Part shown: in pieces, positions 31,225-41,382 of the stretch
Layout: every line of letters begins with the position of its first letter
Position numbering within the stretch: position 1 is the stretch's first letter
Origin: Schistocerca nitens
Lineage: Eukaryota > Arthropoda > Insecta > Orthoptera > Acrididae
DNA: 64,000 nucleotides
Assembly (NCBI RefSeq): GCF_023898315.1
Contig: NC_064623.1
Span: 16,133,140 to 16,197,139, forward strand
Reading direction: 5' to 3'
Position numbers and translations under genes: made by a program
The notes under the pieces: model-generated
Seen by the model: the letters and a program-made list of their open reading frames with translations, nothing else
The model's database searches: none
What the model was told of the DNA's origin: nothing

Positions 31225-33600
31225 GTGCCAGAGACTACTGTTTTTGTGACAGTATTCATCAGTTTGAAGTGTTATGAAGTGCTTCTTCTTAGTCTCACTT
31301 ATTTTGTCTGGACTGACAAAACAATAATGCTGGACCCTACTACCTGTTTTATTTGTGGTAAAGCTGTTTCGGAAGGAGAGACATCAACAGTGACAAAGGG
31401 CTTGGAAAGTCTGCCAGGTGTCAGCAAGGAACGGAAGGATGGGGCTCATTATCTTCTACAGAACGCTGGACTAATTGTAGTGCATAAGGTATGTCGATGT
31501 GAACACATTCAAGGACGTAATGTAAGGGAACTAATTAATCACTTATACATTCAATTTAAAAACAAAAGACTGTTTCATATGTCCTGAAAAGTGTGACATA
31601 GAGGAGAAAACAAATAAAACGCTCCACAAATGCCGTGGAGTGTTCGACGTTCGCTCTTTAACGGTGAAACATATGCTGCTTGAGAAAGTACAGAAACCCA
31701 ATGATGATTTCAGTAGAAAGGTTGCCAAAGGAATCAACAGTGTTTTGCGTTTAGTAGTTGCAGAAGCCCGTTATCATCAACGTTGTTATGCTAGATTAGT
31801 GTAGAACCCCTCCTCTGTTCGAAAAAGAGTCCAGCCTCGAGATACCAACTTTGATGCCGCTTTTCAAAAAATATGCAAATTTATAGATAGTTCAGAGGAA
31901 TGTCAATTTCCACTGGTCGATTTGCTGCAGAAAGTTAATGAATGTCTCCCAGAAGGAGAGACAATGACTATAAAAACTCTGAAAAATAAACCGATTGAAC
32001 AGTTTGATGGTGGGGTATTGTTTCCCAAAATGCCAAAAAATCCCCCAGTTGTTGGTTTTCGTGGCAGTGGCAACAAACTATTGAATCATTGGTACAATGA
32101 ACGAGCTGTTAATGAGAAAGATGAGGGAAAGAGAATAAAAAAAAAGCCGCAGCAGCTAGCATCCGTGATGATATTATAATGGCTCCTTATACTGTTGACG
32201 ATTATCCAGATATCAGTGACTTGACAGGAAATCCTGAATTTATGGTTCTTGACACTTTACACGAATTTGTGAAGGGTGTGGTTTTGTCAAAAAAGCAAGG
32301 TAGTGAACAGACCCCTTTTAAAAAAATGTACAGCAATATCCCATGCAATTGTCAGCTACCAGGCCCTTTCATCTATCTTCCATCTGCAACTTGATCTTGC
32401 ATTATACTTGTTTCGTAAAATGGGATCAAAAAACATTGTTGAAATGGTCTCGAATATGGATTTCTGCTCTTCATACAGCACTGTGACTTTATTTGAGGCT
32501 TCTGCCGTTTAGTTCTGGAAACCAAACATTTCAAATGGTTCGTTCTCACAGTTCGTTTTCCATAATGCTCACTTCAATAACAATGAAGGGCAAAGGTACA
32601 TTCCATGCTATGGGTGGAATCAAACGTGTGACTCCAGGAAGAGCGATACAACGTCAGAAAGTAACGAAACTCTCTGTCAAACCGAGCTCTACTAAAGCAG
32701 CAAGTGCCCATAGAATTAGTCTGCTAATATTCGGAAGGCAGAATGGAGATGGAACTGCAGAAATAGTTCTGCAAAATGTCTAGTCAGAACAATCGTTCAC
32801 TAAGGCAACAGTGCCTACCAATCACGATTTTACTTGCAAGATGGGAAAGTTTTTACAGCTTTCTATTCCTGCTTGGCAATATTTTATGGAGGAAATCACA
32901 ACTGGAGAACCTTATACGCAATCAAATGTATTAGCGCTTCCATTCATCAACAACCCGCCCACAGATTACAGCACTATTTTAACTGCTTTAACTTATACCA
33001 TCATGGAGAGTAAGAAGAACACACAGCAAACATGTATCGTAATGTTTGATCAACCACTCTACATGAAAGCTAAAGATATAGTTGCAGTGGAGGCTAATGG
33101 AGGGAATGAGCTGTTCACTAATGTAGTTATTCCGTTAGAAGGCTTTCACTTTATAATGTCTTTTCTAGGAGCAGTAGGATTCTTAACGAGAGGCAGTGGA
33201 CTCTCCCAACGTTTGGAGACTGTATATGCTGCAGCTTCTGTCCCCCATACACTTCCTGGTCGTGCAAACACGAGGGCAGTTCAGGCTCATTCTGAAGTCA
33301 TGTGTGCTCTTTCCACCATAATACTGGAGGAAATGGCAGTCATGGAGGAGGAGAAGTAACAGATTAAAGACTTTATTTCTGATATGAGTGGAAACGGTAG
33401 ATCTTCCGGCTATTTGGAAAAAGATAAAGTGACTGAAAAAGCTGAAAAATAAATTTTTCAACACAATGGATGGTATTAAGAGAAGAGGGAAAACTTCCCA
33501 GTTGTGGATACAATATATTCAGCTTGACATCTTGGTATTGCATTTCATCCAAGCAGAGCATATGGGGAATGGGGAGCTCCATATAGAATGTGCGAGAGCT
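31225..33600 (+). pseudogene. Transposon multi-domain protein, N-terminal half (zinc region and FDN/FDQ core)
   Basis: The protein starts with a zinc-binding pair (TTCFICGKAVSEGE) and VHKVCRCEHI, shifts frame near 31570 into CFICPEKCDIEEK, then VVAEARYHQRCYARL, followed by an in-frame TAG (31802-31804). The next frames carry LPEGETMTIKTLKNK and, after a shift near 32150, 'REDIIMAPYTVDDYPDISDL'. A block near 32550 reads like VFHNAHFNN then KGKGTFHAMGGIKRVTPG; I remember intact relatives having FDNADFN there. The frame 32811-33359 reads IPAWQYFMEEITTGE, LALPFINNPPTDYSTI, CIVMFDQPLYMKAKDI and GFHFIMSFLGAVGFLTRGSG. Near 33484 comes RGKTSQLWIQYIQ and AEHMGNGELHIECARA, where a LINE cuts it. I know this as an uncharacterised, widely scattered invertebrate family; enzymatic role unknown. 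Confidence 0.75.
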
Positions 33601-33943
33601 GTTGTTGTTGTTGTTGTTGTGGTCGTCAGTCCAGAGACTGGTTTGATGCAGCTCTCCATGCTACTCTATCCTGTCCAAGCTTCTTCATCTCCCAGTACCT
33701 ACTGCAGCCTACATCCTTCTGAATCTGCTTACTGTATTCATCTCTTGGTCTCCCTCTACGATTTTTACCCTTCACACTGCCCTCCAATACTAAATTGGTG
33801 ATCCCTTGATGCCTCAGAACATGTCCTACCAACCGATCCCTTCTTCTAGTCAAGTTGTGCCACAAATTTCTCTTCTCCACAATTCTATTCAATACCTCCT
33901 CATTAGTTATGTGATCTACCCATCTAATCTTCAGCGTTCTTCT
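33601..33943 (-). mobile_element. (CAA)n-tailed LINE, 3' end only
   Basis: On the minus strand a 5'-truncated copy covers RWVDHITNEEVLNRI to the end of ORF2, the short 3' UTR and a (CAA)n tail (33601-33620 read as gttgtt). The transposon protein reads straight across when it is removed: ...IECARA | MLQIFHATGHFPYAR. No target duplication is evident. Confidence 0.88.
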
Positions 33944-35815
33944 ATGCTCCAAATATTCCATGCAACTGGACACTTTCCTTATGCTAGGACGTGTCATTTG
34001 TAGCTCCAGGACATACAAAAACTGAAAGAAACGACGAAACCCGTGGGGTGCGATATTTTCACCGAGGACAGCTTCTTCACGGTTCGAGACTTTGGTAAGT
34101 ATTGGTGTGGAGCATGGACCGACATCACGATACAACGAACGCTTATGAAGAACCTATTCATTAGGATCTGGCTTAGTAGCTTTTCAGGAAGTAAACTGCT
34201 GCATAGCTGTGTCTGTTGGTGAAGAAACTCTTCGAACAATAGTTACGGTCTCGTCAAAATTTGGTTCTCTGAAGCTTAAGCGATCCAGTATGCTTAGGAC
34301 AATGTGCATGTCAAGTGTTAGGCTTGAAAAAAATATAACTGAAGCAGATACAACTCAGTTATTTCAGGAATACTGCGCATGTTTCATTCAGCCAATGATT
34401 TAAAGGATTGGTTCACATACGTATTATCGAGTGTACCAATGTCTCTGATTGACAGAGATTGATGAGGAAAACAAAAAAGTCATCGCTGTACAATCTTTCC
34501 AATCAAGTACCTGAAAGGAGTATTGATAGTAATGAATCGAAGTTCTTTGTTATAGATGGAGGGTTTCTCATCCAACACGTCGTGTGGCCCGAGAATGGAA
34601 CTTTTGGTGCCATTTATAGAACCTTAATAGCCTACATTCAGAGCCATTATAAAGATGATGCTGTTGTATTTGGCGGATACTCAGAAAGCCAATGGCGAGC
34701 GATAAAGCGGACCTCACGAGAAATTTTCTTTAATGACCAGGCGTTGTGCATTGAATCACAGTCTGCCTTCTTGGTAACCTCAGCAATAACGAAATGTTCA
34801 TTATGCAGCTCGTGCATAAACTAGACAGTTTTGGTATTAAAACCAGGATTGCGGATGACGATGCAGATGTTGAAATTGTCGCAAAAGCAATAAATTCCTC
34901 AAAATTTTACCAGATAGTTGTTATAGTGGCTCAAGGTGTAGATCTTCTTGTGCTACTTACCACTCTTACTCTAGATGACACAGATATAATACTGATGAAT
35001 GAAGGTGAAGCAAGCATCAGAACAAGGTGTTGCAGCTCTAAAGATGTACGTAACTCCTCACTCATTCATGAATGCAACCATTCAATACTGTTTCTTCATG
35101 CAGTAAGTGGTTGCGACAGCACTTCAGCCTTGTTTGGGAAAGGAAAGCTGCAAGCTTTCCAACTATTCAACTGGTATCCCCAACTTCATAATATTCCAGA
35201 GATATTCAACGATACTGCTTCCTCGCTTGATACCATTGCAAAAACAGGAGAGAAATTTATACACTCTCTCTACGCAAAAACGGTAGAGAGTCATGATGAT
35301 AACTTAAATGCCATTCGATTTAAATGTTTTAACGCACTTGTGCGCCAGGCAAACAGTGCAGTCATACTCTATGGGTTGCCACTCACTACTGATGCAGGAC
35401 GCCTCCACTCTCACAGAGTTTACCTGCGACTCCAGCTGTGGATGGGGAACAACTTGGATCCCAGAAACTGGGGCTGGAGGGAATCAAACTCATGCCTCTC
35501 TGCGATTCACATGGAACGACCCCTGCTCCAGAGAAAATACTGCAGCTGGTTTCGTGCGGGTGCACTCAAGGCTGCGGAAGAAAGTGCGGATGTGTGGTGG
35601 ATGACCTGCGTTGCAGAAAAATGTGCAAAAGCTGTCGTGGACAAAGCTGCACTAACGTGCCTCGCAGTGATTTGACAGAAGATTTGGATGACGACTTTAT
35701 ATTAAAAAAATATTTACAAGAATATATTTGTTTGACAGATACTGTGGTATTTTCATTGTCTACGTCCTGTACATATGATTGTAAATATATTCCAGCAATA
35801 GTAATTGTTGATTAA
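33944..35815 (+). pseudogene. Transposon multi-domain protein, C-terminal half (PIN/XPG-like nuclease and Cys cluster)
   Basis: After the LINE the protein resumes with MLQIFHATGHFPYARTCHL, then decayed sequence to 34458. From 34540 a nuclease-like domain appears: FFVIDGGFLIQHVVWP, YKDDAVVFGGYSESQW, then in the next frame FGIKTRIADDDADVEIVAKA and VVIVAQGVDLLVLLTTL. The acidic residues and their order resemble PIN/FEN/XPG nucleases. Next is LHAVSGCDSTSALFGKGKLQ, a signature of this family, then LYGLPLTTDAGRLHSHRVYL and GNNLDPRNWGW. A frameshift near 35475 leads to APEKILQLVSCGCTQGCGRK and LRCRKMCKSCRGQSC, a cluster of about ten Cys, probably zinc-binding. The natural end is at 35815 or earlier. 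Academ transposons are described as having a Cys8 finger and, in some, an XPG nuclease, which is my reason for the tentative link. Confidence 0.72.
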
Positions 35816-36228
35816 TTTTACAATAATTCTTAATTTTAATGAAAAAGATTTTCATTCCAATAATTTAAGTTGCATAGATCTAATGTAAAAGATTATAAAG
35901 CAAAATTGTTATCTATGAATAAGTCTGTTTTAAAAGAAATTTCACTTTTTTACCCAAAAATTTTAGCACTCATATACTAATTACCTTTCTTAAACATGCA
36001 TTTGACCTTTTCTGAGAAGAATTTCACCAGAAATATTTTCTGTTATATAGATAACTTAGTTAAATGAACCGTTTTTCGTAAAGTTTGGAAAAAGGAAAAT
36101 AAATTACATTAAGGGGTGGGGGAGGAAGAAGCTCCCCCTATAGGGGAGGGAACTTTTCTTCGTCCTCTTAAGAGTATTTTCCCAAAGTTTCAAAAATTTA
36201 TTTCTCCGATTTTTCCTAATTTGCCTGG

Positions 36229-36566
36229 ACTATAAGGTGCGACACGTTCAAGGGGCTCCGAAAACCAGGTAGCCGATGCGGTTAGTCACGTGTTACAACA
36301 GGAAGATACCACTGAAGGAGGTGGAACCAGTGGCTCCCATGATCTTGCCTGTACTGTTCTGAACGAAATGCCCCAATTATTTGCTGACCTTAAGGTTAAA
36401 AACGAACAAGATGTGTTGTGGAGACGCATTAGGAGGCAGTTGTTTTCCGGAAAGGAGGTGCCAAGGTTTTCTTAGAAGACTGGTATATTGTGTAAACAAG
36501 TGGGAGAACCTGAATAATTCAGGATTTGCTTGCCTCTTGGGATAGCCCCCTCCGTCTTTCATCGTG
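36229..36566 (+). pseudogene. Gypsy pol remnant: end of RNase H, start of integrase
   Basis: It opens YKVRHVQGAP, then after a shift NQVADAVSHVLQQED, the end of RNase H that follows directly on HFN at 30627. Further on, ELLPQLF-type sequence and 'VPRFFLEDW...KQVGEPE' match the spacer before the integrase zinc finger. It is cut by a LINE at about 36566; the frame resumes at 38204 with DYFHSSLLGGNLR, the HHCC finger region. Confidence 0.75.
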
Positions 36567-36599
36567 TGAAACCCAGCTCGCGCTATTCGTCCACGAGAC

Positions 36600-38117
36600 T
36601 CAGAGGGCCATAGACACGGGGGTTCCCAGGTAGATGCCGTGTTTCTTGACTTCCGCAAGGCGTTTGATACAGTTCCCCACAGTCGTCTACTGAAGAAAGT
36701 AAGTGTGGTGTCACCGCCAGATACCACACTTGCTAGGTGGTAGCTTTAAATCGGCCGCGGTCCATTAGTACATGTCGGACCCGCGTGTCGCCACTGTCAG
36801 TGATCGCAGACCGAGCGTCACCACACGGCAGGTCTCGAGAGACGGACTAGCACTCGCCCCAGTTGTACGGACGACGTAGCTAGCGATGCACACTGTCGAA
36901 GCCTCGCTCATTTGCCGAGCAGATAGTTAGAATAGCCTTCAGCTAAGTCCATGGCTACGACCTAGCAAGGCGCAATTAGCATGTATCTACAGAGTCTCAC
37001 TTGTATTGTCAAGAGCGATGTACAACAAGGATGGATTAAAGTTAAGTATTCCAGAAGCTACGTACTTTTCTTTATAGCATTCATTACGTATCCTGTTCAG
37101 ACCGCTCTAGCCTGCGTGAGTTTAAGCGCGTGCCTTTCGGTTACCCGTCACTGTGGACTGGCTGTCTTGTCAGTTCACAACAGTAAGAGCATGTGGACTA
37201 TCATACCAGTTGTGTGATTGGATTGAAGAGTTCCTAGATAACAGAACGCAGCATGTCATTCTCAATGGAGAGAAGTCTTCCCAAGTAAGAGTGATTTCAG
37301 TTGTGCCGCAGGGGAGTGTCGTAGGACCGTTGCTATTCACAATATACATAAATGACCTTGTGGATGACATCGGAAGTTCACTGAGGCTTTTTGCGTATCA
37401 TGCTGTGGTATATCGAGACGTTGTAACGATGGAAAATTGTATTGAAATGCAGGAGGATCTGCAGCGAATTGACGCGTGGTGCAGGGAATGGCAATTGAAT
37501 CTCAATGTAGACAAGTGTAATGTGCTACGAATACATAGAAAGAAAGATCCTTTATCATTTAGCTACAATGTAGCAGGTCAGCAACTGGAAGCAGTTAATT
37601 CCATAAATTATCTGGGAGTACGCATTAGGAGTGATTTAAAATGGAAGGACCATATAAAATTAATCGTCGGTAAAGCAGATGCCAAACTGAGATTCATTGG
37701 AAGAATCCTAAGGAAATGCAATCCTAAAACAAAGTAAGTAGGTTACAGTACACTTGTTCGCCCACTGGTTGAATATTGCTCACCAGTGTGGGATCCGTAC
37801 CAGATAGGGTTGATAGAAGAGATAGAGAAGATCCAACGGAGAGCAGCGCGCTTCGTTACAGGATCATTTAGCAATCGCGAAAGCGTTACGGAGATGGTAG
37901 ATAAACTCCAGTGGAAGTCTCTGCAAGAGAGATGCTCAGTAGCTCGGTACGGGCTTTTGTTGAAGTTTCGAGAACATGCCTTTACCAAGGAGTCAAGCAG
38001 TATATTGCTCCCTCCTACGTATATCTCGCGAAGAGACCATGAGGATAAAATCAGAGAGATTAGAGCCCACACAGATGCATACCGACAATCCTTCTTTCCA
38101 CGAATAATACGAGACTG
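36600..38117 (+). pseudogene. Reverse transcriptase of the LINE at 36.6-38.2 kb
   Basis: Before the solo LTR: GSQVDAVFLDFRKAFDTVPH (first catalytic Asp). After it: LSYQLCDWIEEFLDNRTQHV, VVPQGSVVGPLLFTIYINDL, then LRLFAYHAVVYRDV. The catalytic ADD box has become AYH, so both Asp are lost, apart from any other damage. Then NLNVDKCNVLRIHRK, NYLGVRIRSDLKWKDHIKL, a TAA at 37735-37737, and a second long frame WDPYQIGLIEEIEKIQRRAA to a TGA at 38116-38118 where Trp is expected. Endonuclease absent. Confidence 0.87.
36704..37182 (+). repeat. Solo LTR, 479 bp
   Basis: It begins TGTGGTGTCACCGCC, ends GTTCACAACA (TG...CA) and has the exact 5-bp duplication GTAAG (36699-36703, 37183-37187). Removing it and one GTAAG restores continuous LINE sequence. 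The left end can fold: GTGTGGT is followed after 13 bases by ACCACAC. It contains 'gattaaagttaag' but no clear AATAAA. No internal retrotransposon sequence is present, so it arose by LTR-LTR recombination. I recall this as a frequent Schistocerca repeat. Confidence 0.87.
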
Positions 38118-38203
38118 AAATAGAAGGGAGAACCGATAGAGGTACTCAAGGTACCCTCCACCACACACCGTCAGGTGGCTTGCGGGGTGTGGATGTAGAT
38201 GTA

Positions 38204-38623
38204 GATTACTTCCACAGTTCCTTGTTAGGTGGGAACTTACGCCTGTACAAGGCCTTGGCAAAGACACAAGCTCACCTCACGGCCATTTTTGTACAGGTAT
38301 ATCCGGCGTCTGGGTGGCGAGTGCGACTCTTGTAGAAACGGGAAACCTTACAACAACCAGCCGAGTGGGTGATTACAATCAGCGCAAGCGGTACCCTATG
38401 GATAGAATTTTCATTGACTTCGTGGGCCCCTAAGAAAGGGAATCGCTGTGTCCTTGTGGTTATCTACGCGTTTTCGCGATTTGTTCGGCTCGTTCCTAGC
38501 CGATGTATTACTGCCTCCATTACTGCCAGACACCTCATGATCATCATCATCTCGTGGTTTGGCCCTCCTAGGGCTCTCGTGAGCCATAACGCTGCTGTCT
38601 TTGTTTCTAAACAATTTAAACAG
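38204..38623 (+). pseudogene. Gypsy integrase core, first part
   Basis: The finger region DYFHSSLLGGNLRLYKALAK is followed, after stops and shifts, by the catalytic core: MDRIFIDFVGP (first Asp in D-FVGP), then VLVVIYAFSRFVRLVPSRC, RHLMIIIISWFGPPRALVS and HNAAVFVSKQF. The second catalytic Asp, expected in S-D-N, is His here (SHNAAVF). Integrase would join element DNA to the chromosome. Cut at 38623 by a SINE with exact 11-bp duplications. Confidence 0.85.
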
Positions 38624-39657
38624 TTGGGTTGGGTTGTCTGGGGAAGGAGACCAGACAGCGAGGTCATCGGTCTAATCGGATTAGGGAAGGGCGGGGAAGA
38701 AAGTCGGCCGTGCCCTTTGAAAGGAACCATCCCGGCATTTGCCTGGAGCGATTTCATCTACATCTACATCTACATCTATACGATTACTCTGCAATTCACA
38801 TTTAAGTGCTTGGCAGAGTGTTCATCGAACCACAATCATACTATCTCCCTACCATTCCACTCCCGAAGAGCGCGCGGGAAAAACGAACACCTAAACCTTT
38901 CTGTTCGAGCTCTGTTTTCTCTTATTTTATTTTGATAATCATTCCTACCTATTGAGGTTGGGCTCAACAAAATATTTTCGCATTCGGAAGAGAAAGTTGG
39001 TGACTGAAATTTCGTAAATAGATCTCGCCGCGACCAAAAACGTCTTTGCTTTAATGACTTCCATCCCAACTCGCGTATCATATCTGCCACACTCTCTCCC
39101 CTATTACGTGATAATACAAAACTAGCTGCCCTTTTTTGCACCCTTTCGATGTCCTCCGTCAATCCCACCTGGTAAGGATCCCACACCGCGCAGCAATATT
39201 CTAACAGAGGACGAACGAATGTAGTGTAAGCTGTCTCTTTAGTGGACTTGTTGCATCTTCTATGTGTCCTGCCAATGAAACGCAACCTTTGGCTCGCCTT
39301 CCCCACAATATTATCTATGTGGTATTTCCAACTGAAGTTGTTCGTAATTTTAACACACAGGTACTTAGTTGAATTGACAGCCTTGAGAATTGTACTATTT
39401 ATCGAGTAATCGAATTCCAACGGATTCTTTTGGAACTCATGTGGATCACCTCACGCTTTTCGTCATTTAGCGTCAACTGCCACCTGCCACACCATACAGA
39501 AATCTTTTCTAAATCGCTTTGCAACTGACACTGGTCTTCGGATGACCTTACTAGGGAAATCACGGAAAACCTAAATCAGGATGGCCGGACGTGGGATTGA
39601 ACCGTCGTCCTCCCGAATGCGAGCCCAGTGTCTAACCACTGCGCCACTTCGCTCGGT
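38624..39657 (-). mobile_element. tRNA-derived SINE (family C), split by a LINE
   Basis: Left half 38624-38754 (ttgggttgggttgtctgggg to ctggagcgattt) and right half 39552-39657 (tagggaaatcacgg to cacttcgctcggt) make one minus-strand SINE. The exact 11-bp duplication AATTTAAACAG is at 38613-38623 and 39658-39668, taken from the gypsy integrase. Confidence 0.95.
38755..39551 (-). mobile_element. LINE (Jockey/CR1-like) inside a SINE, 5'-truncated
   Basis: Minus-strand copy of the 15.5/25.8-kb family. Its terminal repeat reads 'catctacatctacatct' on the left. Inside, a frame at 38836-39420 covers KAVNSTKYLCVKITNNFSW, LLEYCCAVWDPYQVGLTEDI and the WNGRE end of ORF2. The catalytic RT box lies upstream of the truncation. 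The frame is open over 194 codons, which suggests a fairly young insertion. The insertion separates 'gcgattt' from 'tagggaaatc' of the SINE. Confidence 0.9.
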
Positions 39658-39668
39658 AATTTAAACAG

Positions 39669-40003
39669 TTCTGTTTCCGTATTGAAGCACACTGCACCTC
39701 ACCATGTTATCCTCAGGCGTCCTTTGCAGAAATGAACCGTCATTTTAAGTCGGCCTTGATTGTGTGCCATGATAAGTCCCCGAGTTCATGGGATACACAA
39801 GTTGACGCTTAATTCCGCTCGACACGAGGCTTCGAAGGGTGCTCCTCCCGCCCTTATCTTGTCGTAGGATCTCAGCTCTCCACTATCGAACTTGTGGATT
39901 CTGATATTCTGCCCACATCTGTCACTCCTGATACCCTTGAGGAAAACTGGCAGCGGGCTAGGGACAATGTAGAATTGGTCCACCGTCGACAGGCAAAGTC
40001 TTA
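39669..40003 (+). pseudogene. Gypsy integrase, C-terminal part
   Basis: It continues KQF from 38623 with CFRIEAHCTSPCYPQA (the H..SP..PQ.. block that precedes the catalytic Glu), then FAEMNRHFKSALI; the Glu is present in AEMNRH. Then SSWDTQVDA followed by a stop, and a tail reading LVVGSQLSTIELVDSD, PDTLEENWQRARDN and VHRRQAKS with a terminal TAA just before the 3' LTR. Confidence 0.82.
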
Positions 40004-40005
40004 AC

Positions 40006-40211
40006 TGTTAAAGTTTTTTTAATGATTTAAACTTGTTTACGTTCTGGTGAGAATTCTGATTCTTTTAATAAGTTTTTCAATTGTAGTGTTAATGTTGTTC
40101 CCAAGTAATTAAGTGTATTACATGAAACAACAAATGACGAATATGTGAGTCCACCTTCCATGTGTTTCCCTTAAAGCCATCCTGAAGTTAGTTGTGAGGT
40201 ATCATACATGT
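40006..40211 (+). repeat. Probable 3' LTR of the gypsy element
   Basis: It starts TGTTAAAG right after the integrase stop and aligns with 27400-27627. Similarity stops near 'gaggtatcataca', which may be the LTR end or a truncation. Confidence 0.65.
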
Positions 40212-40215
40212 ATTT

Positions 40216-40570
40216 TCAAAAACATTATTTCAGCCTAAATACCTGTTACTACAAAAGATAACATCAGGCATTGATGGTGTAACATACAAAACAGTCAGTA
40301 AACATGGAAATACCTCACCACCACAGAGAGTAAAGCTGATTATTGTGTTTATGTTCGAAAATATCGTATCACAAAATCAAAATGGAGTACAAAAATATAT
40401 CTGCTTCCGTCATCCCATGGGGATAGAAATTTAATTTTAGTCAAACATACTTGAGGATTCCAAAGCGGTTGATGAGAGATAACAGACCTCATTATTGCTT
40501 TCAAACAAGATAGTGCGAACCCGAAACACGTTTATCAAGAACTGATATGCCGTCAAATGAATTTAGAACA
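40216..40570. other. No gene seen
   Basis: Unassigned AT-rich sequence between the gypsy and a deleted LINE. Confidence 0.4.
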
Positions 40571-40579
40571 CTATGTATG

Positions 40580-41382
40580 CCCCACAAACAACCATGGACC
40601 TTGCCGTTGGTGGGGAGGCTTGCGTGCCTCAGCGATACAGATGGCCGTACCGTAGGTGCAACCACAACGGAGGGGTATCTGTTGAGAGGCCAGACAAACG
40701 TCTGGTTCCGGAAGAGGGGAGCAGCCTTTTCAGTAGTTGCAGGGGCAACAGTCTGGATGATTGACTTATCTGGCCTTGTAACACTAACCAAAACGGCCTT
40801 GCTGTGCTGGCACTGCGAACGGCTGAAAGCAAGGGGAAACTACAGCCGTAATTTTTCCCGAGGGCATGCAGCTTAACTGTATGGTTAAATGATGATGGCG
40901 TCCTCTTGGGTAAAATATTGCAGAGGTAAAACAGTCCCCCATTCGGATCTCCGGGCGGGGACTACTCAGGAGGGCGTCGTTATCATGATAAATCGACAAG
41001 AAGAGAATAGAAGCTTTCGAAATGCGGTGCTACAGAAGAATGCTGAAGATTAGATGCGTAAATCATATAACTAATGAGGAGGTATTGAATAGGATTGGGG
41101 AGAAGAGAAGTTTGTGGCACAACTTGACTAGAAGAAGGGATCAGTTGGTAGGACATGTTCTGAGGCATCAAGAGATCACCAGTTTAGTATTGGAGGGCAG
41201 CGTGGAGGGTAAAAATCGTAGAGGGAGGCCAAGAGATGAATACGCTAAGCAGATTCAGAAGGATGCAGGTTGCAGTAGGTACTGGGAGATGAAGAAGCTT
41301 GCACAGGATAGAGAAGCATGGAGAGCTGCATCAAAGTAGTCTCAGTACTGAAGACCACCACAACAACAACAACAACAACAAC
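40580..41382 (+). mobile_element. (CAA)n-tailed LINE with its middle deleted: 5' UTR joined to 3' end
   Basis: The left 400 bp (ccatggaccttgccgttggt ... ctccgggcggggactactca) correspond, as I recall, to the 5' UTR of this orthopteran LINE. At about 40990 the sequence jumps to the C-terminal ORF2 region (GACAAGAAGAGAATAGAAGC; CYRRMLKIRCVNHITNEEVL) and runs to the (CAA)n tail. Endonuclease and RT are absent. A 7-bp direct repeat ATGTATG (40573-40579, 41383-41389) may be the target duplication. Residual frame 41022-41339 is the C-terminal tail only. Confidence 0.8.

Larger units (their letters stand above)
30633..36228 (+). mobile_element. Large terminal-inverted-repeat DNA transposon, possibly Academ-like
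   Basis: The left end CCAGGCAAATTAGTAAAAAA is inverted against the right end (inverse CCAGGCAAATTAGGAAAAAT). Similarity continues inward for about 70 bp through GTTTTGAAACTTCGGGAAAA / TTTTTGAAACTTTGGGAAAA. It splits the gypsy RNase H, whose translation resumes directly beyond it. The target duplication is not clear: ACC on the left against ACT on the right is the best candidate. The interior encodes one large decayed multi-domain protein and carries an antisense LINE fragment. Poly-G-rich patches lie near both ends (30750, 36115). Confidence 0.85.
36567..38203 (+). mobile_element. LINE (Jockey/CR1-like, second subfamily) carrying a solo LTR
   Basis: A 5'-truncated LINE from the RT N-terminal region to a 3' end 'ggtggcttgcggggtgtgg' with GATGTAGATGTAGA. 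It is distinct in sequence from the copies at 15.5 and 25.8 kb but has the same kind of terminus. It is inserted in the gypsy integrase, and a solo LTR is inserted in it. Confidence 0.88.
27400..40211 (+). mobile_element. Gypsy-type LTR retrotransposon, expanded by nested insertions
   Basis: Gypsy pieces lie in order at 27400-30632 (5' LTR, gag, protease, RT, RNase H), 36229-36566 (end of RNase H, start of integrase), 38204-38623 (integrase core) and 39658-40211 (integrase end, 3' LTR). Between them are a 5.6-kb DNA transposon, a LINE with a solo LTR, and a SINE with a LINE. Rejoining across each break restores recognisable protein order. The gypsy part itself is about 4.5 kb, a normal size. 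Outer limits are uncertain because no target duplication of the whole element was found. Confidence 0.85.

Noticed and set aside
34459..35675. A host nuclease gene
   Set aside because: The frames are shifted several times and lie between the inverted ends of the 5.6-kb transposon, in continuity with its other domains.
36704..37182. Reading this repeat as a MITE because of its GTGTGGT...ACCACAC start
   Set aside because: The inverted words are both at one end; 5-bp duplication and TG...CA ends fit an LTR.
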